64,000 bases of DNA from Aldrovandia affinis (Eukaryota; Chordata; Actinopteri; Notacanthiformes; Halosauridae), in assembly GCA_029706075.1 (NCBI GenBank), contig JAINUG010000138.1, forward strand, positions 62,001 to 126,000. Reading direction: 5' to 3'. The stretch's first letter is position 1; every line of letters begins with the position of its first letter. The position numbers were made by a program, and so were the translations under genes. The notes under the pieces were generated by a model, which was not told the origin of the DNA, did no database searches, and saw only the letters and a list, made by a program, of their open reading frames with translations. Below, one piece after another: positions 37,772-49,975 of the stretch.

Positions 37772-39416
37772 CAGTCGTATGAAAAAGTTTGGGCACCCCT
37801 GACAATTTCCATTATTTTCATTTATAAATCATTGGGTGTTTGGATCCGCAACTTCATTTTGATCTATCAAATAACTGATGGACACAGTAATATTTCAGTA
37901 GTGAAATTAGGTTTATTGGATTAACAGAAAATGTGCAATATGCATAAAAACAAAATTAGACAGGTGCATAAATTTGAGCACCCCAACAGAAAAATCACAT
38001 CAATATTTAGTAGAGCCTCCTTTTGCAAAAATAACAGCCTCTAGACCCTTCCTATAGCCTCTAATGAGTGTCTGGATCCTGGATGAAGGTATTTTGGACC
38101 ATTCCTCCTTACAAAACATCTCCAGTTCAGTTAGGTTTGATGGTTGCCGAGCATGGACAGCCCGCTTCAAATCAGCCCACAGATTTTCAATGATATTCAA
38201 GTCTGGGGACTGGGATGGCCATTCCAGAACATTGTACTTGTTCCTCTGCATGAATGCCTGAGTAGATTTTGAGCAGTGTTTTGGGTCGTTGTCTTGTTGA
38301 AATATCCAGCCCTGGCGTAACTTCAACTCTGTGACAGATTCTTGAATATTATTCTCAAGAATCCGCTGATATTGAGTGGAATCCATGCGACCTTCAACTT
38401 TAACAAGATTCCCAGTACCGGCACTGGCCACACAGCCCCACAGCATGATGGAACCTCCACCAAATTTTACTGTGGGTAGCAAGTGTTTTTCTTGGAATGC
38501 TGTGTTCTTTCGCCGCCATGCATAACGCCCCTTGTTATGACCAAATAACTCAATCTTTGTTTCATCAGTCCACAGCACCTTATTCCAAAATGAAGCTGGC
38601 TTGTCCAAATGTGCTTTTCCATACCTCAAGCGACTCGGTTTGTGGCGTGTGTGCAGAAAAGGCTTCTTCCGCATCACTCTCCCGTACAGCTTTTCCTTGT
38701 GCAAAGTGCAAAGTGCGCTGATGCACAGTGACACCATCTGCAGCAAGATGACCTTGTAGGTCTTTGGAGGTGGTCTGTGGGTTGTATTTGACCATTCTCA
38801 CCACCCTTCGCCTTTGCCTCTCCGATATTCTTCTTGGCCTGCCACTTCTGGCCTTAACAAGAACTGTGCCTGTGGCCTTCCATTTCCTCACTATGTTCCT
38901 CACAGTGGAAACTGACAGCTGAAATCTCTGAGATAGCTTTTTGTAGCCTTCCCCTAAACCATAATGCTGAACAATCTTTGTTTTCAGGTCATTTGAGAGT
39001 TGTTTTGAGGCCCCCATGTTGCCACTCTTCAGAGGAGAGTCAAAGAGAAGAACAACTTGCAATTGGCCACCTTAAATACCTTTTCTCATGATTGGATGCA
39101 CCTGTCTATGAAGTTCAAAGGCTTAATGAGCTCATCAAACCAATTTTGTGTTCCAATTAATCAGTGTTAAGTAGTTACAGGTATTCAAATCAACAAAATG
39201 ACAAGGGTGCCCAAATTTTTGCACAGCCTATTTTTCACATTTGATTTAATTTCATACAACTTAATATTGCTACACTAAACATCTGTGTCTGGAAAACACC
39301 CCAGTACTCAGCTTTTATTAGAAAATGAATGGCATGCCACTGTGATCATTTTCTGTGAAGACAGAGTAAATTATTATGCAGCCTCAGAGGGGTGCCTAAA
39401 CTTTTTCATACGACTG
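37772..39416 (-). mobile_element. Tc1/mariner transposon, near full length
   Basis: Ends are CAGTCGTATGAAAAAGTTTG and the complement, flanked by TA on both sides (37770-37771, 39417-39418). At 1645 bp it has the usual size for a complete fish Tc1. Confidence 0.9.
38000..39017 (-). pseudogene. Tc1 transposase with a 7-bp slippage frameshift
   Basis: It starts MGASKQLSNDLKTKIVQHYG, with HTH motifs (YKKLSQRFQLSVSTVRNIVR) and GRPRRISERQRRRVVRMV. A tandem duplication of a 7-mer (TTTGCAC repeated, 38697-38712) shifts the frame after VHQRTL. The second frame carries the full DD34E region: [41 protein letters not shown] and LNIIENLWADLK. It ends GGSTKY. All three catalytic positions are present. Apart from the slippage the gene is intact, so this was a recently active copy. 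Confidence 0.85.
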
Positions 39417-39694
39417 TATTTTGGGGACAAGTCCAATTTAAGCTTATAACATTCATTTTCTTTCTAACCACTACACTTCTATAGGTCATGTTTAATATTG
39501 AATTTACCTACATATATTGTGATATCAGTTAGACATTAGTGGACCAGGAAGCCAAATGGATAAATTATATATAATCATTTGAATGTATTTACAAAATGAC
39601 TTGGGCAATAAATCGTTGCTGGTACTAGGTAGTATCAATCAAATGTAAAAAATAAGGCATACTTACAAAATTGGCTGGCCAAGACTAGGTTCTT

Positions 39695-40058
39695 GGGCGG
39701 CACAGTGGTGCAGTGGATAGCACTGTCGCCTCACAGCAAGAAGGTCTCTGGTTCGAATCCAGGCCGGGGGCCTTTCTGTGTGGAGTTTGCATGTTCTCCC
39801 CGTGTCCGCGTGGGTTTCCTCCGGGTACTCCGGTTTCCTCCCACAGTCCAAAGACATGCACGTTAGCCTAATTGGAGAGTCTAAATTGCCCGTAGGTATG
39901 AGTGTGTGAGTGAATGGTGTGTGTGCCCTGCGATGGATTGGCGACCTGTCCAGGGTTTATTTCTGCCTCTCACCCCTATGCATGCTGGGATAGGCTCCAG
40001 CCCCCCCGCGACCCTGACCAGGAATAAGCGGCTTAGACAATGAGATGAGATGAGATGA
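39695..40058 (+). repeat. tRNA-derived SINE (DANA-like), full length
   Basis: It begins GGGCGGCACAGTGGTGCAGT (box A region) and has a box B GGTTCGAATCC at 39750-39760. The conserved body follows (GGAGTTTGCATGTTCTCCCC, TCCTCCCACAGTCCAAAGAC), with a (GATGA)n tail. Perfect 12-bp target duplications GACTAGGTTCTT flank it (39683-39694, 40059-40070). It is transcribed by RNA polymerase III in living copies and is not a tRNA gene. Confidence 0.9.
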
Positions 40059-40070
40059 GACTAGGTTCTT

Positions 40071-41303
40071 ACATCAACTCAGTCACTGCTCACAACTCAA
40101 GACACATCAACTTGCTCTTGTGTTCACAATCATATTCAAACACGGGAGTAGGTCTATAGTCCTAAAATTTTAGTGGCACGAATCCTCCCTTCATTTAAGA
40201 GACTTCCCTTTCATTTCTGCCTTAATAGGGGGAGCAACAAGACGGGCTGTGCTTTTCCACAATCAAATTGTGTAATAGTTATGAACAGAATTCCCAATGC
40301 AAGTATACACTTCAAATTTCTATTTTAAGAGCTTTTTGAAAAGTAAGGCCGAAAAAAACCCAATCCCTGAAGTCTACGTCAACCGCGTCGGAAAAGCACA
40401 GGTCAGATCAACATGTCATAGAGCGAACGGAAGAGGGGATTGTGGCGTTACACTGTACTGAAATGCATTGAGCATATAGCAACTACAATATTCTATACTT
40501 AGAAATAACTTTATTAATCAACATGACAAACCATCTGCTATGTATTCTATCACGTGATGGTTTTTAAAATAATTTACGAGACCATTTTGCGATATTCATA
40601 GGGAAAGCAGCTAGCTAGCTAACATTACTACCGGCTAGCTACTGCTAACATTAGCTATGCTGAGTGCTGGATAGCAGCAAGCTAGCGCAGGCTAGATTTG
40701 TTACACTGTATGATCCAGCTGTCTTTATATTAAACATTTTCTACATACCATGTCTACATCTTTTCTGTTTTTTTTGTTGTAATCACAATTAGCTAGCTAG
40801 CTAATTTTATAAATCTACATAGCTCAGTTATGGTATATAATTATAAACACATCGTTATTGTAAAATAGGCACTAGCTAGCTTAGCTGCGCTGGTATCATA
40901 TGACAACCAAAATATTACACATCTTCCGTCCGCCTATCTACTGTACATGTGCGACGGAAAATAAATTAACATTAGAATGACCTGCATGGCTATGGCAATT
41001 TTGCTGCATAGCAAGCCCAGCTAGTAACGTTAGTATGTTACGCTAGCTAATGTTACCTAACCAGATTAATAGTAATGTTAATACAACATTCTGGTGGAAT
41101 AAATTGTAAGGACAAAGGATGAATTATAAATTCTAACTCAAAATTCATATTTGTTTATGAAAAAATACAAATGCATTGATGAAGAACACTCACCCTGTTG
41201 ACCCCCATTAATGCAGAGGCTCGGGATTTTGGACGTGCGACACCAGTGTCTGGAGCACCAGAGAAGCAAGCACTGAAACCAACTTTCCACTGCTCGTAGC
41301 CAT
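40071..41303. other. intergenic, GCTAGC-rich, nothing recognised
   Basis: Several AGCTAGCTAGCTAAC-type tracts (40606-40640, 40791-40802) lie in otherwise featureless AT-rich sequence. No gene signal. Confidence 0.5.
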
Positions 41304-43511
41304 CAGGGTTCCCAGCTGGTCTTAAAAAGCCTTAAAGTCTAAAATCCAACAATCCGATTTTTAAGGCCTAAAAAGGTCTTAAATTTTAGTTATTAGGTCT
41401 AAAAAATGAGGTGCTAGGTCTTAAAAGTGAGATTAGCTCTCTATTGTGTTAAAAATGTTTTGAGTGTCCTGCAAAGAAATCAGTCCTATCTATTTACACG
41501 GAAATTAATCAAGCTGGAACCAAAAAAATGCAAATTCAAATGCAAATTCGCTGCCCCCGGGAGAAATTATTGGCGAACGAAGCTACGTATCGTTCGAGTT
41601 GGTTGAACGTAGACAAGAGCTAGCTAGCTAACTACTCGTGTTTGGTTTTGAGTTTCCTCGCTATGTAATTTGATAAGCCATGGGCAAGTGTAGGTTTAAT
41701 GAACTATGGGTAGAGAAAAGCGCGTTTAGGTCCTGGTTAAAAGCAGTGGATGGGAATCAGCACGAAGCCCGTTGTACTTTATGCAAAACAAATATTAAAC
41801 TCGGAACATTAGGGTAAAGTCTCTGGAATCGCATGCGAAGTCCTCGAAACATGAGACCCAAATAAGAGGTCTGCAACAAACCAGACAACTCTCCTCCATG
41901 CTTCCTCCTTCGGGGACGCAGTGCCTGCAGCTCCGCCTCCGGCCTCCCAGCTCCCGCTACCGCGGCCCAGTCTCCCGGTACCTCTAATCGGCCTCCCGCT
42001 ACTCAAGGAAGAATCGACGCTGGGATCCCTTGCGCTGGGATCCACGCCAACACTGGTGGCAGAAGTGATGTGGACGCTGGAAACCGTAGTTAAACACCGG
42101 TCCTATAACAGCAACGAAGGCATTGGCAAGCTTTTGCCCGCATGTTCCCGATTCTGACATCGCGAAAACATTTGCGTGTGGTGGTGATAAGACGGCTTAT
42201 ATCACAAAGTTCGGTTTGGCGGAATACATAAAGAGGGATCTCGTCGCAAAGTCAACAACGGACCATTCGTTGTTATGTTTGATGAAAGTTTGAACAAGGC
42301 GACCAAGACCAAGCAGCTGGACATACATGTTCGTTTCTGGGATGAGGGGAAAGTCCAGTCTAGGTACCTGGGGTCCCAGTTCATGGGACATGCAACAGCG
42401 CAGGACTTGCTGGCGAATGTCAAAGTAAGTAACGCAAATCAATTATTGATCTGTTCCATTTGGTAGCTATTTTTCTATAATGCCATTAGCTGTAGTGTGT
42501 CACAGCTAACTTTACATCAGTGGGCCTATTGTAGGCTAACGTTAACTTAGCCTACTTGTCTCATCTGTGAACATACTAGCTACAGTACATGTTAATTTTC
42601 AGCTTCATAGGAATGAGTGTTTGAGTACATTTGAAATGATTGTTGTTAGCCAATATTGCAATTATCACAGCCATATTGGCTACAGTGCCCTTTTTATGTC
42701 AACCAGTGTAGTTTCAGTGAATCTAGAATGACCAATACATGTCTAATTGTTGATGTACTGATTTATGTATTTTTTTCTTTATATGTTTTGTGATAGGTGA
42801 TGTTATACTGGAGCAGTTCGGTGCTCTCCTGTCCCTTGAGGGGAGAAGTGAGGAGTTCCACTCTTTCCAACCCATGTGAAAGAGAGTGGATGTCTTCTTG
42901 CGTGATGTCCTCAGCGAGCCCTACCCTGACCTCTGGGCTTTTTGCCAGAAGCTGCTCATCTTGTCCCAGGCAGATGGCCGAGCTCATCTCCAAGTCAAAC
43001 ATCCTGCGAAAGGGCAGCAAGAAGAAGTTGGCGAGCTTGAGATAATTGAGAAGGAGATAAGAGGCAAAGGGAGCAGAGCTCAGAAAGATTGAGTGACGTT
43101 TTTTGTTGTTGGGGACTGGTTCAGTTTTCACAACGTTTTCACAGAAATGCCCCCAAGTAGTTCCTCCCCAGCTCTGTTACATAGTAACAAGTGTCGTGTC
43201 TCTTTGTATACATACTGTAACATTAAGCTGTTATAAGCTTTTGTGCACTTTGTTCTCTTCACTTTGAAGTGACTTTCTACAGTTAATAAAAATATAAAAA
43301 TAAATGTACTTTTGAGACTTATTTATTTAATATTAATTATCCTTCAGACTTTTTTGTCTGTATGGCAGTGAAATCCCTAATTTCATCACCCCGAGGATGA
43401 CAAAAAGCTATCATATGGTGTCGCGAATAGGTCTAAAATTCTATTCAAAGAGGTCTAAAAAAGGTCTAAAAAAGTCTTAAATTTGACTTGTTGAAACTTG
43501 TAGGAACCCTG
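41304..43511 (+). mobile_element. hAT transposon with CAGGGTTCC ends, internally deleted
   Basis: Ends are CAGGGTTCCCAGC and its complement GGAACCCTG (43503-43511). AGTCTTAAA/GGTCTAAAA subterminal repeats occur at both ends. The transposase remnant starts at 41681 (MGKCRFNELWVEKSAFRSWL, then CTLCKTNIKLGTLG, a BED-like finger) and continues in broken frames (TAYITKFGLAEYIKRDLV, VMFDESLNKATKTKQLDIHV, VRFWDEGKVQSRYLGSQFMG). A donor follows at 42424 (AAA|gtaagt) and a further exon starts at about 42798 (DVILEQFGALLSLEGRSEEF, VDVFLRDVLSEPYPDLWAFC). Most of the catalytic and dimerisation regions are gone. No convincing 8-bp target duplication is visible. Confidence 0.75.
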
Positions 43512-45731
43512 CAAATATGGAACAACTGTATGAAACAGACACCAGATTAAATGCATTGTGAATTGTGCTTTACTCACTCACAATATTCTGCAACAACGTA
43601 CAGTAAATATCATCTGAACATCTGAACATTTTAACCAACATTGATGTGGCTTATTTTTTTCTTGTTTGTTTAAAAAAAAAGAATATCTAATTTAGCTTGT
43701 AGCTAATATTGCACATGAGTGCTGCCCTTTACAACAGCATTTCCATGATTCTTGCTCACCTTCCCTGTTTGAGGTTTTACATGAGCTATGGCAGCCAGTT
43801 GTAATGGTTAATGAAGGTGTGGAGACATTGAAGGGGATACCAAGCTGCCCATAAAAGGAAAAGCCTCAAAGAAAGGCACCCAGAGGAAAGAAAAAATAAA
43901 AGGTAGTGTATAAATTATATTATGAGTGGAAAGTCGAGGATGTCGGGAGGGAAAGGAAATGGTTGGTTTTTGGTTTGGTTGGTTCTAGTTGTTCCCTAAG
44001 GATCTAAGATGAAAGCATAAATTAGCTGGCAGAGGAAGCTGGTCATTGCCGTGCCTAACTTGGGGTAATGTTCATTGGATGCTAATGGCAAGGAAAGCCC
44101 TACAGCTATTCCCTGTCCAACATTACAGTTTCATAGTATGCCTTATTGTTCATTTGAGCTCTTGGGATATACTTTTTTTTGGAGGGTGTGGTTTGGTGCT
44201 AAATGGAAAATGATGTTTGAAAAAGGAAAGGGTCCAACTCAACATTAATTAATTACAAATAAAAAACAGACAATAATTGATTCCATGGGATTGAGAATTT
44301 TGTGTTGATCAGTGGCAAGAAATCACAATTAAATCCATTTTGATTCCATGGAGTAAGAAAATAAAATGTCTGTATGTAATGACTGCGAGCTGATGTATTT
44401 ATATATTGACTGAGCCATTTGGTTGTTGGAATTAAAAGCATTTGTCATAACAAGCTGTAACTCATTTCAATAATAATAGTAATAAGCAATATTTAAAATA
44501 AATTTAATTAGGAAACATTAATGTGCAATGGGTAAATATGACATTATCAAGATTCAACATGTTTCAACTTGTGTGATTTCAAAGCACAATAATACATTTA
44601 GTATTAAAAAAAAGATATATTGTATCAAGGTTTCCCTACACATTTTCTGAAATTAACAAAAGGATAATTATGAAATATCACTAAATAAAATGTGACTAAA
44701 ACATGAAATGCAGCAGACATACAGTATTTTACTTCAATCCTTTTTATAAAATGAGAAAGTGTACAAACTGAGATTCCAGGAAGATATGATTAAACGTGTG
44801 TCAAAATACTTGATTTTCAAATTGCTTGGGTGACCCCGGTTGACAAATCAAACTTATTTTAAACTGTTTCCTGTTTATCACATGCTGCCCCCACATGCTG
44901 CACAACTCACTCACAGCAAGGAGACACCAGCCATTTTTCTTTATCGTGTTAGCTATGGAATAAAAACAGCCTATGGATTGTGCTGGTCTTCAAAAATGCA
45001 ACGAACGGACATTTAACTCGCCAACATCATATTCCGACATTGCTGCGTTAATGTGTAGGTTCACTACATGCGTAATGAAGAATGAAAGTTATGTCTCTTT
45101 CGTGTATGAAGTGTTTTGTTTATTTTTAATGCCATTTTGTACGAGAACACTCACCACACATTAGCTGAGGTGGAAAGAGGGTGTCATATTTTTTATTGTC
45201 TCTTGTAATTTAACAAGCATGCAATAGGGATTTATCAGTGCATGTCCATTGCTTAAAGTAGTAGGCTAGTTCATGAAATCTTTTTATTTGTGGTTTATGA
45301 AACAACACAGTTAAAGAGCTATATTGTATGGTAATATATATATATAAAATATTTTGTTTAATAAGTAGCATTAAACAACATTGTTTACAGATTGCACTCT
45401 GTAATAGCCTAGGCCTACTAAACTATAAGGCCACATATCAAATTTCTATACCAAAACCAGTTTAAAATAACACTATTTTGCCTGCTCAAACTTTTGGGCA
45501 GTGAACTGAAGTAAAATCTGTAAACTGTTCTCATTCCATTCTATAAATAATAAAAGAATATAAATTAACAAGAGTAGGCTTGCCTAGTTGAGCTGCACCC
45601 TTTCTTGCTGTCCGGTCCAACTGTGAAGTCAGTGAGTGAGTGAGTTAGTTACTGGGTCCAGCAAAAATGCTGGCTGTTTTTATCACTTAACATTTTCCAC
45701 AGATATAGGCCTACTATAAAACAAGGCAACA
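43512..45731. other. AT-rich intergenic, only short repeat debris
   Basis: There is no gene. One weak repeat trace is GAGAACACTCACCACACATT (about 45142), akin to the repeat at 825-1020. A TATATATATA tract lies near 45337. Confidence 0.5.
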
Positions 45732-46065
45732 TACAGTCAGGTCCATAAATATTTGGACATTGACAAAGTTCATATCTGTCCACAGCATATTGGAGTTGAA
45801 ATTAAATCATGAATGAGTGCAGACTTGTAGTTTTAATTTGAGGGTATTTACATCCAAATCGGGTGAACGGTGTAGGAATTACAGTATTTTTTATTTGTGC
45901 TTTTTCAGGAACTAAAAGTAATTGGACAATTGGCTGCTCAGCTGTTCCATGGCCAGGTGTGTGTTATTCTCTCATTATTTAATTTACAAGTAAGCTGATA
46001 AAGGGTCTAGAGTTGATTTCAAGTGTGGCATTTGCATTTGGACTCTGTTGCTATATACTTTCAAT

Positions 46066-46474
46066 ATGAAGTCCAAAGAGCTGTCACTGCCAGTGAAGCA
46101 AGCCATCTTTAGGCTGAAAAATCAAAACAAACCCATCAGAAAGAGAGCAAAAACATTAGGTGTGGCCAAATCAACTACTTAGTACATTCTTAAAAAGAAA
46201 GAACGCACTGGTGAGCTCAGGAACACCAAAAGGCCCGGAAGACCACAGAAAACAAATGTGGTGGATGACAGAATAATTATTTCCCTGGTGAATAAAAAAA
46301 CCCTTCCCAACAGTTGGCCAGATCAAGAACACCCTCCAGGAGGTAGGTGTATCTGTGTCAAAGTCAACAATCAAGAGAAGACTTCAGAGTAAATACAGAG
46401 GGTTTACCACAAGATGTAAACCATTGGTAAGCCTCAAAAACAGGAAGGCCAGATTAGAGTTTGCCAAAAAACAT
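46066..46474 (+). pseudogene. Tc1 transposase, N-terminal part
   Basis: It starts MKSKELSLPVKQAIFRLKNQ and RKRAKTLGVAKSTT (helix-turn-helix), then meets an in-frame TAG. It continues with RTGELRNTKRPGRPQKTNVV and a frameshift in the A/C run near 46297. The conserved ARLEFAKKH lies at the LTR insertion point. The C-terminal part resumes at 48047. Confidence 0.8.
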
Positions 46475-48046
46475 TGTTGGGAAATTTTACGAGACATGTA
46501 CCGCATGACATTTTAGTGAAATGGATTTTATTAAATTATCGGCTCCATATTATGAGGTCAATCGTACCACGTTGAACCTCCGCTTTTCTCTGGAGCGATT
46601 TGGTGAACATATCCGGACCAACAATACAATACAATACATTACGTAAATACAGACACCATATGCCGTGGACATTGCGTTTGCCCCTACTTTGTAACAGCCA
46701 TATAGGAGTCGAAGGGCTTATCCTCTAGAACCCACATCATAGACAACTAATTCCATGGCGAGCCTGGTACCCCGAGGTTTCAAGACTTGAAGCGTTCACT
46801 GCCTGACTACAGTACAGCTACTGGGACATTCTAAGTCTAAGCAAAGTTCAGTGGCATCAGAACTTAGAGCATTCGCTGCCGGCATGCAGCTACTCGACAT
46901 TCTAAGTTCTACAGAGTAGTGTTATCGGGACTCGGCGCATTCGCTGTCTGTATGCAGAACAGCGAAATCAACATTCCAAGCCCGCTACCCTAGATCCGAT
47001 GCAGGACTAACTCGTCAGCGCAGAGGGACAGAGCCGGACAGTCCGTGTGGCCTCGCTCCCGGCGTGTGTTACAAGCTCCCCTTCCTAGTGCTGAAAGGGG
47101 AGAAAGACATTGAAACAATGATTTTTACACTTATGTTCAACCTAAGCAAAAAATGTCACAAAACCGACATTACACAATACATAACAGAAAACATACAAGA
47201 CAAGGCAGTATAACAAATTCCTTAAACATAGAAAACTATAACGCAGAGCGCCCGGAGCCTTCGTTAGGCGAATGAACTCCCCGAGCTGCATTCGGACAAT
47301 GCCTTTATACACCTCTGACCAGCCTTAAAACGATACCCCAGCTGTTGGTTATTCTGACAAAAGACTAACTGCGGGGTTTGCAAGGCTAGAAGAATGGCGA
47401 GTGCCCCCACCCTGCGGGAACGAGTACATCACGTGTTATATGACTGTCCCAATCTTCCTGTTAGTAGTCATAAAGCTACTGTCGGTGGCCAGAAATCGTG
47501 TTATTCCAGCCAACCGTGGGGAAACTGGTTCCCAGGGTGTTACCAGATCCCTGGCTTCTCGGAGTGGGGGTTTATGGCATGTTACAAGGAAACCCTAACA
47601 ACTTCTAACCTCTGAACAGTTGCAAACCCTTAATGGACATGACATGACGCAGGGGAAAAGACACAGTAATTCTGCTCACTAGAACCTATTACATATGTAC
47701 AGTGTATGACACATACAGTAATTATGCTCACATATTATTGTATGACACATACAGTAATTATGCTCACTAGAACCTATTACATATGTATTGTGGATTAACA
47801 CATACAGTCCCAAAGCTGTAAAGGGGTTCGTTCCCAGGTCAATCCTCTGTTGGATGCGGAGGGGGGGTCCACTCCCCGGTCGACCATTTGTTGGATGCGG
47901 GGGGGTGAACAGGGCATGCTGCAATCGTGTTTATGGTGGCAATTTCCCCTTTCAACCAATGGGTTCACCAGATGACAGAACTTAGTGCAGGGGGGGAGAG
48001 GGGCTGGCTAACTAACATCTTAGAGCCAGTCCATTCCAACCCTACA
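46475..48046. mobile_element. solo LTR inserted in the Tc1
   Basis: The 1572-bp insert starts TGTTGGGAAATTTTACG, ends CCATTCCAACCCTACA, and is flanked by ACAT on both sides (46471-46474, 48047-48050). TG...CA ends, a 4-bp duplication and no coding capacity fit a solo LTR of a Gypsy/ERV-class element. Internally there are tandem repeats: CATACAGTAATTATGCTCAC units at 47669-47805, and ATTCGCTG/GCATGCAG motifs at 46870-46960. Confidence 0.65.
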
Positions 48047-48050
48047 ACAT

Positions 48051-48671
48051 CAAAAAAAGCCTGTAAAGTTCTGGAACAACATCCTATGTACAGATGAGAC
48101 AAAGATCAACTTGTACCAGAATGATGGGAAGAGAAGAGTATGGAGAAGGGAAGGAACTGCTCATGATCCAAAGCATACCACCTCATCTGTGAAGCTTGGT
48201 GGAGGTAGTGTTATGGCATGGGCATGTATGGCTGCCAATGGAACTGGTTCCCTTGTATTTATTGATGATGTGACTGCTGACAAAAGTAGCAGGATGAATT
48301 CTGAAGTGTATAGGGCTATATTATCTGCTCAGCCAAATGCTTCAGAACTCATTGGACGGCACTTCACAGTGCAGATGGACAATGATCCGAAGCATACTGC
48401 GAAAGCAACCCAATACTTTTTTAAGGCAAAGAAGTGGAATGTTCTGCAATGGCCAAGTCAATCACCTGACCTGAATCCAATTGAGCATGCATTTCACTTG
48501 CTGAAGACAAAACCGAAGGCGAAACGCCCCAAGAACAAGCAGGACCTGAAGACAGCAGCAGTAAAGGCCTGGCAGAGCATCACCAGGGAAGAAACTCAAC
48601 ATCTGGTGATGTCTATGGGTTCAAGACTGCAGGCAGTCATTGACTGCAAAGGATTTGCAACTAAGTATTAA
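48051..48671 (+). pseudogene. Tc1 transposase, C-terminal part with full DD34E region
   Basis: The frame resumes directly after the solo LTR with KKPVKFWNNILCTDETKINL. It continues through KLGGGSVMAWACMAANGTGS, MDNDPKHTAKATQYFFKAKK and WPSQSPDLNPIEHAFHLLK to DCKGFATKY. All three catalytic residues are present. This half is intact; the gene is dead because the LTR and upstream lesions separate it from its DNA-binding half. Confidence 0.85.
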
Positions 48672-48915
48672 AAATGACAATTTAATTTATGATTGTTAGT
48701 TTGTCCAATTATTTTGAAAATAATTGTATATGTATAAAAATGGTTGTAATTCCTACACGGTTCATACAATATTTTTGACAAAACCCTTAAATTAAAGCTG
48801 AAAGTCTACACTTAAAGCACATCTTGATTGTTTAATTTCAAACTCATTGTGCTGGCATACAGAGCCAAAATGATGAAAATTATGTCACTGTCCAAAACTT
48901 ATGGACCTGACTGTA

Positions 48916-49603
48916 TATACATTAAGTAGGCCTAGTTATCATTATTTTGCAAAGTCAAAGAATGCTTGCAAAACTACTACACAGATCACATACATAGCAT
49001 ATACAGAAGAAGAGTAAAAACATCAGGGTAGATAGGTATGGAATTTAACAGAAATACTGTACACCTTTTACCAGTGTAATAAACAATAGTTGGGTAAACC
49101 CTTAGTCAGTGGAGAGAGACAGTGTTTACCCACCTTTTCCCCCTCATTGATCTGATCTGTTGATCTGAAAATAGGTGAGTAAACTCAACCTAATTTTAAA
49201 AAGGTTGGTAAAGGTGAGTTTACTTTACCCTCCAGTACAACCTTGCTATCTACTATACAATATGATGTTGATGTCCCTGTGAGTTCATGACTATAAGTCC
49301 ACTGTCATATTGTTGCAGACACTAGCAGCTAGCTTAGTTTAGCTACAGTAGGTTAGCTACTTAGTCAGCTGAAATCTAGGTAGCTGTCAATTGCTAAATT
49401 AGCTAGCCAACTCAACGGCATTGCTTTACATTTTGACCAGCTCATAAAAATGATCTCTCTGACACACAGGCACATACATAAGGTAATTTATCTGTGTAGT
49501 TTGCTAGCTAGGTAAGTTAACCATCCCCACTCTTAAATCAGTGCATGTCAGCCATAGGTAACCATCAATCATAGCTAGCTAATGTTACGGTAACTAGCCA
49601 AGA
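48916..49603. other. intergenic, nothing recognised
   Basis: AT-rich sequence with AGCTAGCT-type tracts (49320-49400). No gene signal. Confidence 0.5.
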
Positions 49604-49975
49604 CAAGTCCTTTGCAGTCAATGACTGCCTGCAGTCTTGAACCCATAGACATCACCAGATGTTGAGTTTCTTCCCTGGTGATGCTCTGCCAGGCCTTTAC
49701 TGCTGCTGTCTTCAGGTCCTGCTTGTTCTTGGGGCGTTTTGCCTTCGGTTTTGTCTTCAGCAAGTGAAATGCATGCTCAATTGGATTCAGGTCAGGTGCT
49801 TGACTTGGCCATTGCAGAACATTTCACTTCTTTGCCTTAAAAAAGTATTGGGTTGCTTTCGCAGTATGCTTCGGATCATTGTCCATCTGCACTGTGAAGT
49901 GCCGTCCAATGAGTTTTGAAGCATTTGGCTGAATCTGAGCAGATAATATAGCCCTATACACTTCAGAATTAATTG
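49604..49975 (-). mobile_element. fragment of the same Tc1 family as at 45.7 kb
   Basis: The minus strand matches the C-terminal transposase of the Tc1 at 48.0-48.7 kb almost word for word: NSEVYRAILSAQ, LIGRHFTVQMDNDPKHTAKA, LKTKPKAKRPKNKQDLKTAA and MSMGSRLQAVIDCKG. Both ends are truncated, and the upstream side runs directly into a hAT BED exon. Confidence 0.8.

Larger units (their letters stand above)
45734..48913 (+). mobile_element. Tc1/mariner transposon split by a solo LTR
   Basis: Ends are CAGTCAGGTCCATAAATATT and the complement of CAGTCAGGTCCATAAGTTTT, flanked by TA. The Tc1 itself is about 1.6 kb; the remaining 1572 bp (46475-48046) is an inserted LTR. Confidence 0.9.

Noticed and set aside
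39695..39770. Possible tRNA gene (box A and GGTTCGAATCC box B)
   Set aside because: No cloverleaf and followed by the SINE body, tail and target duplication; it is the head of a SINE.
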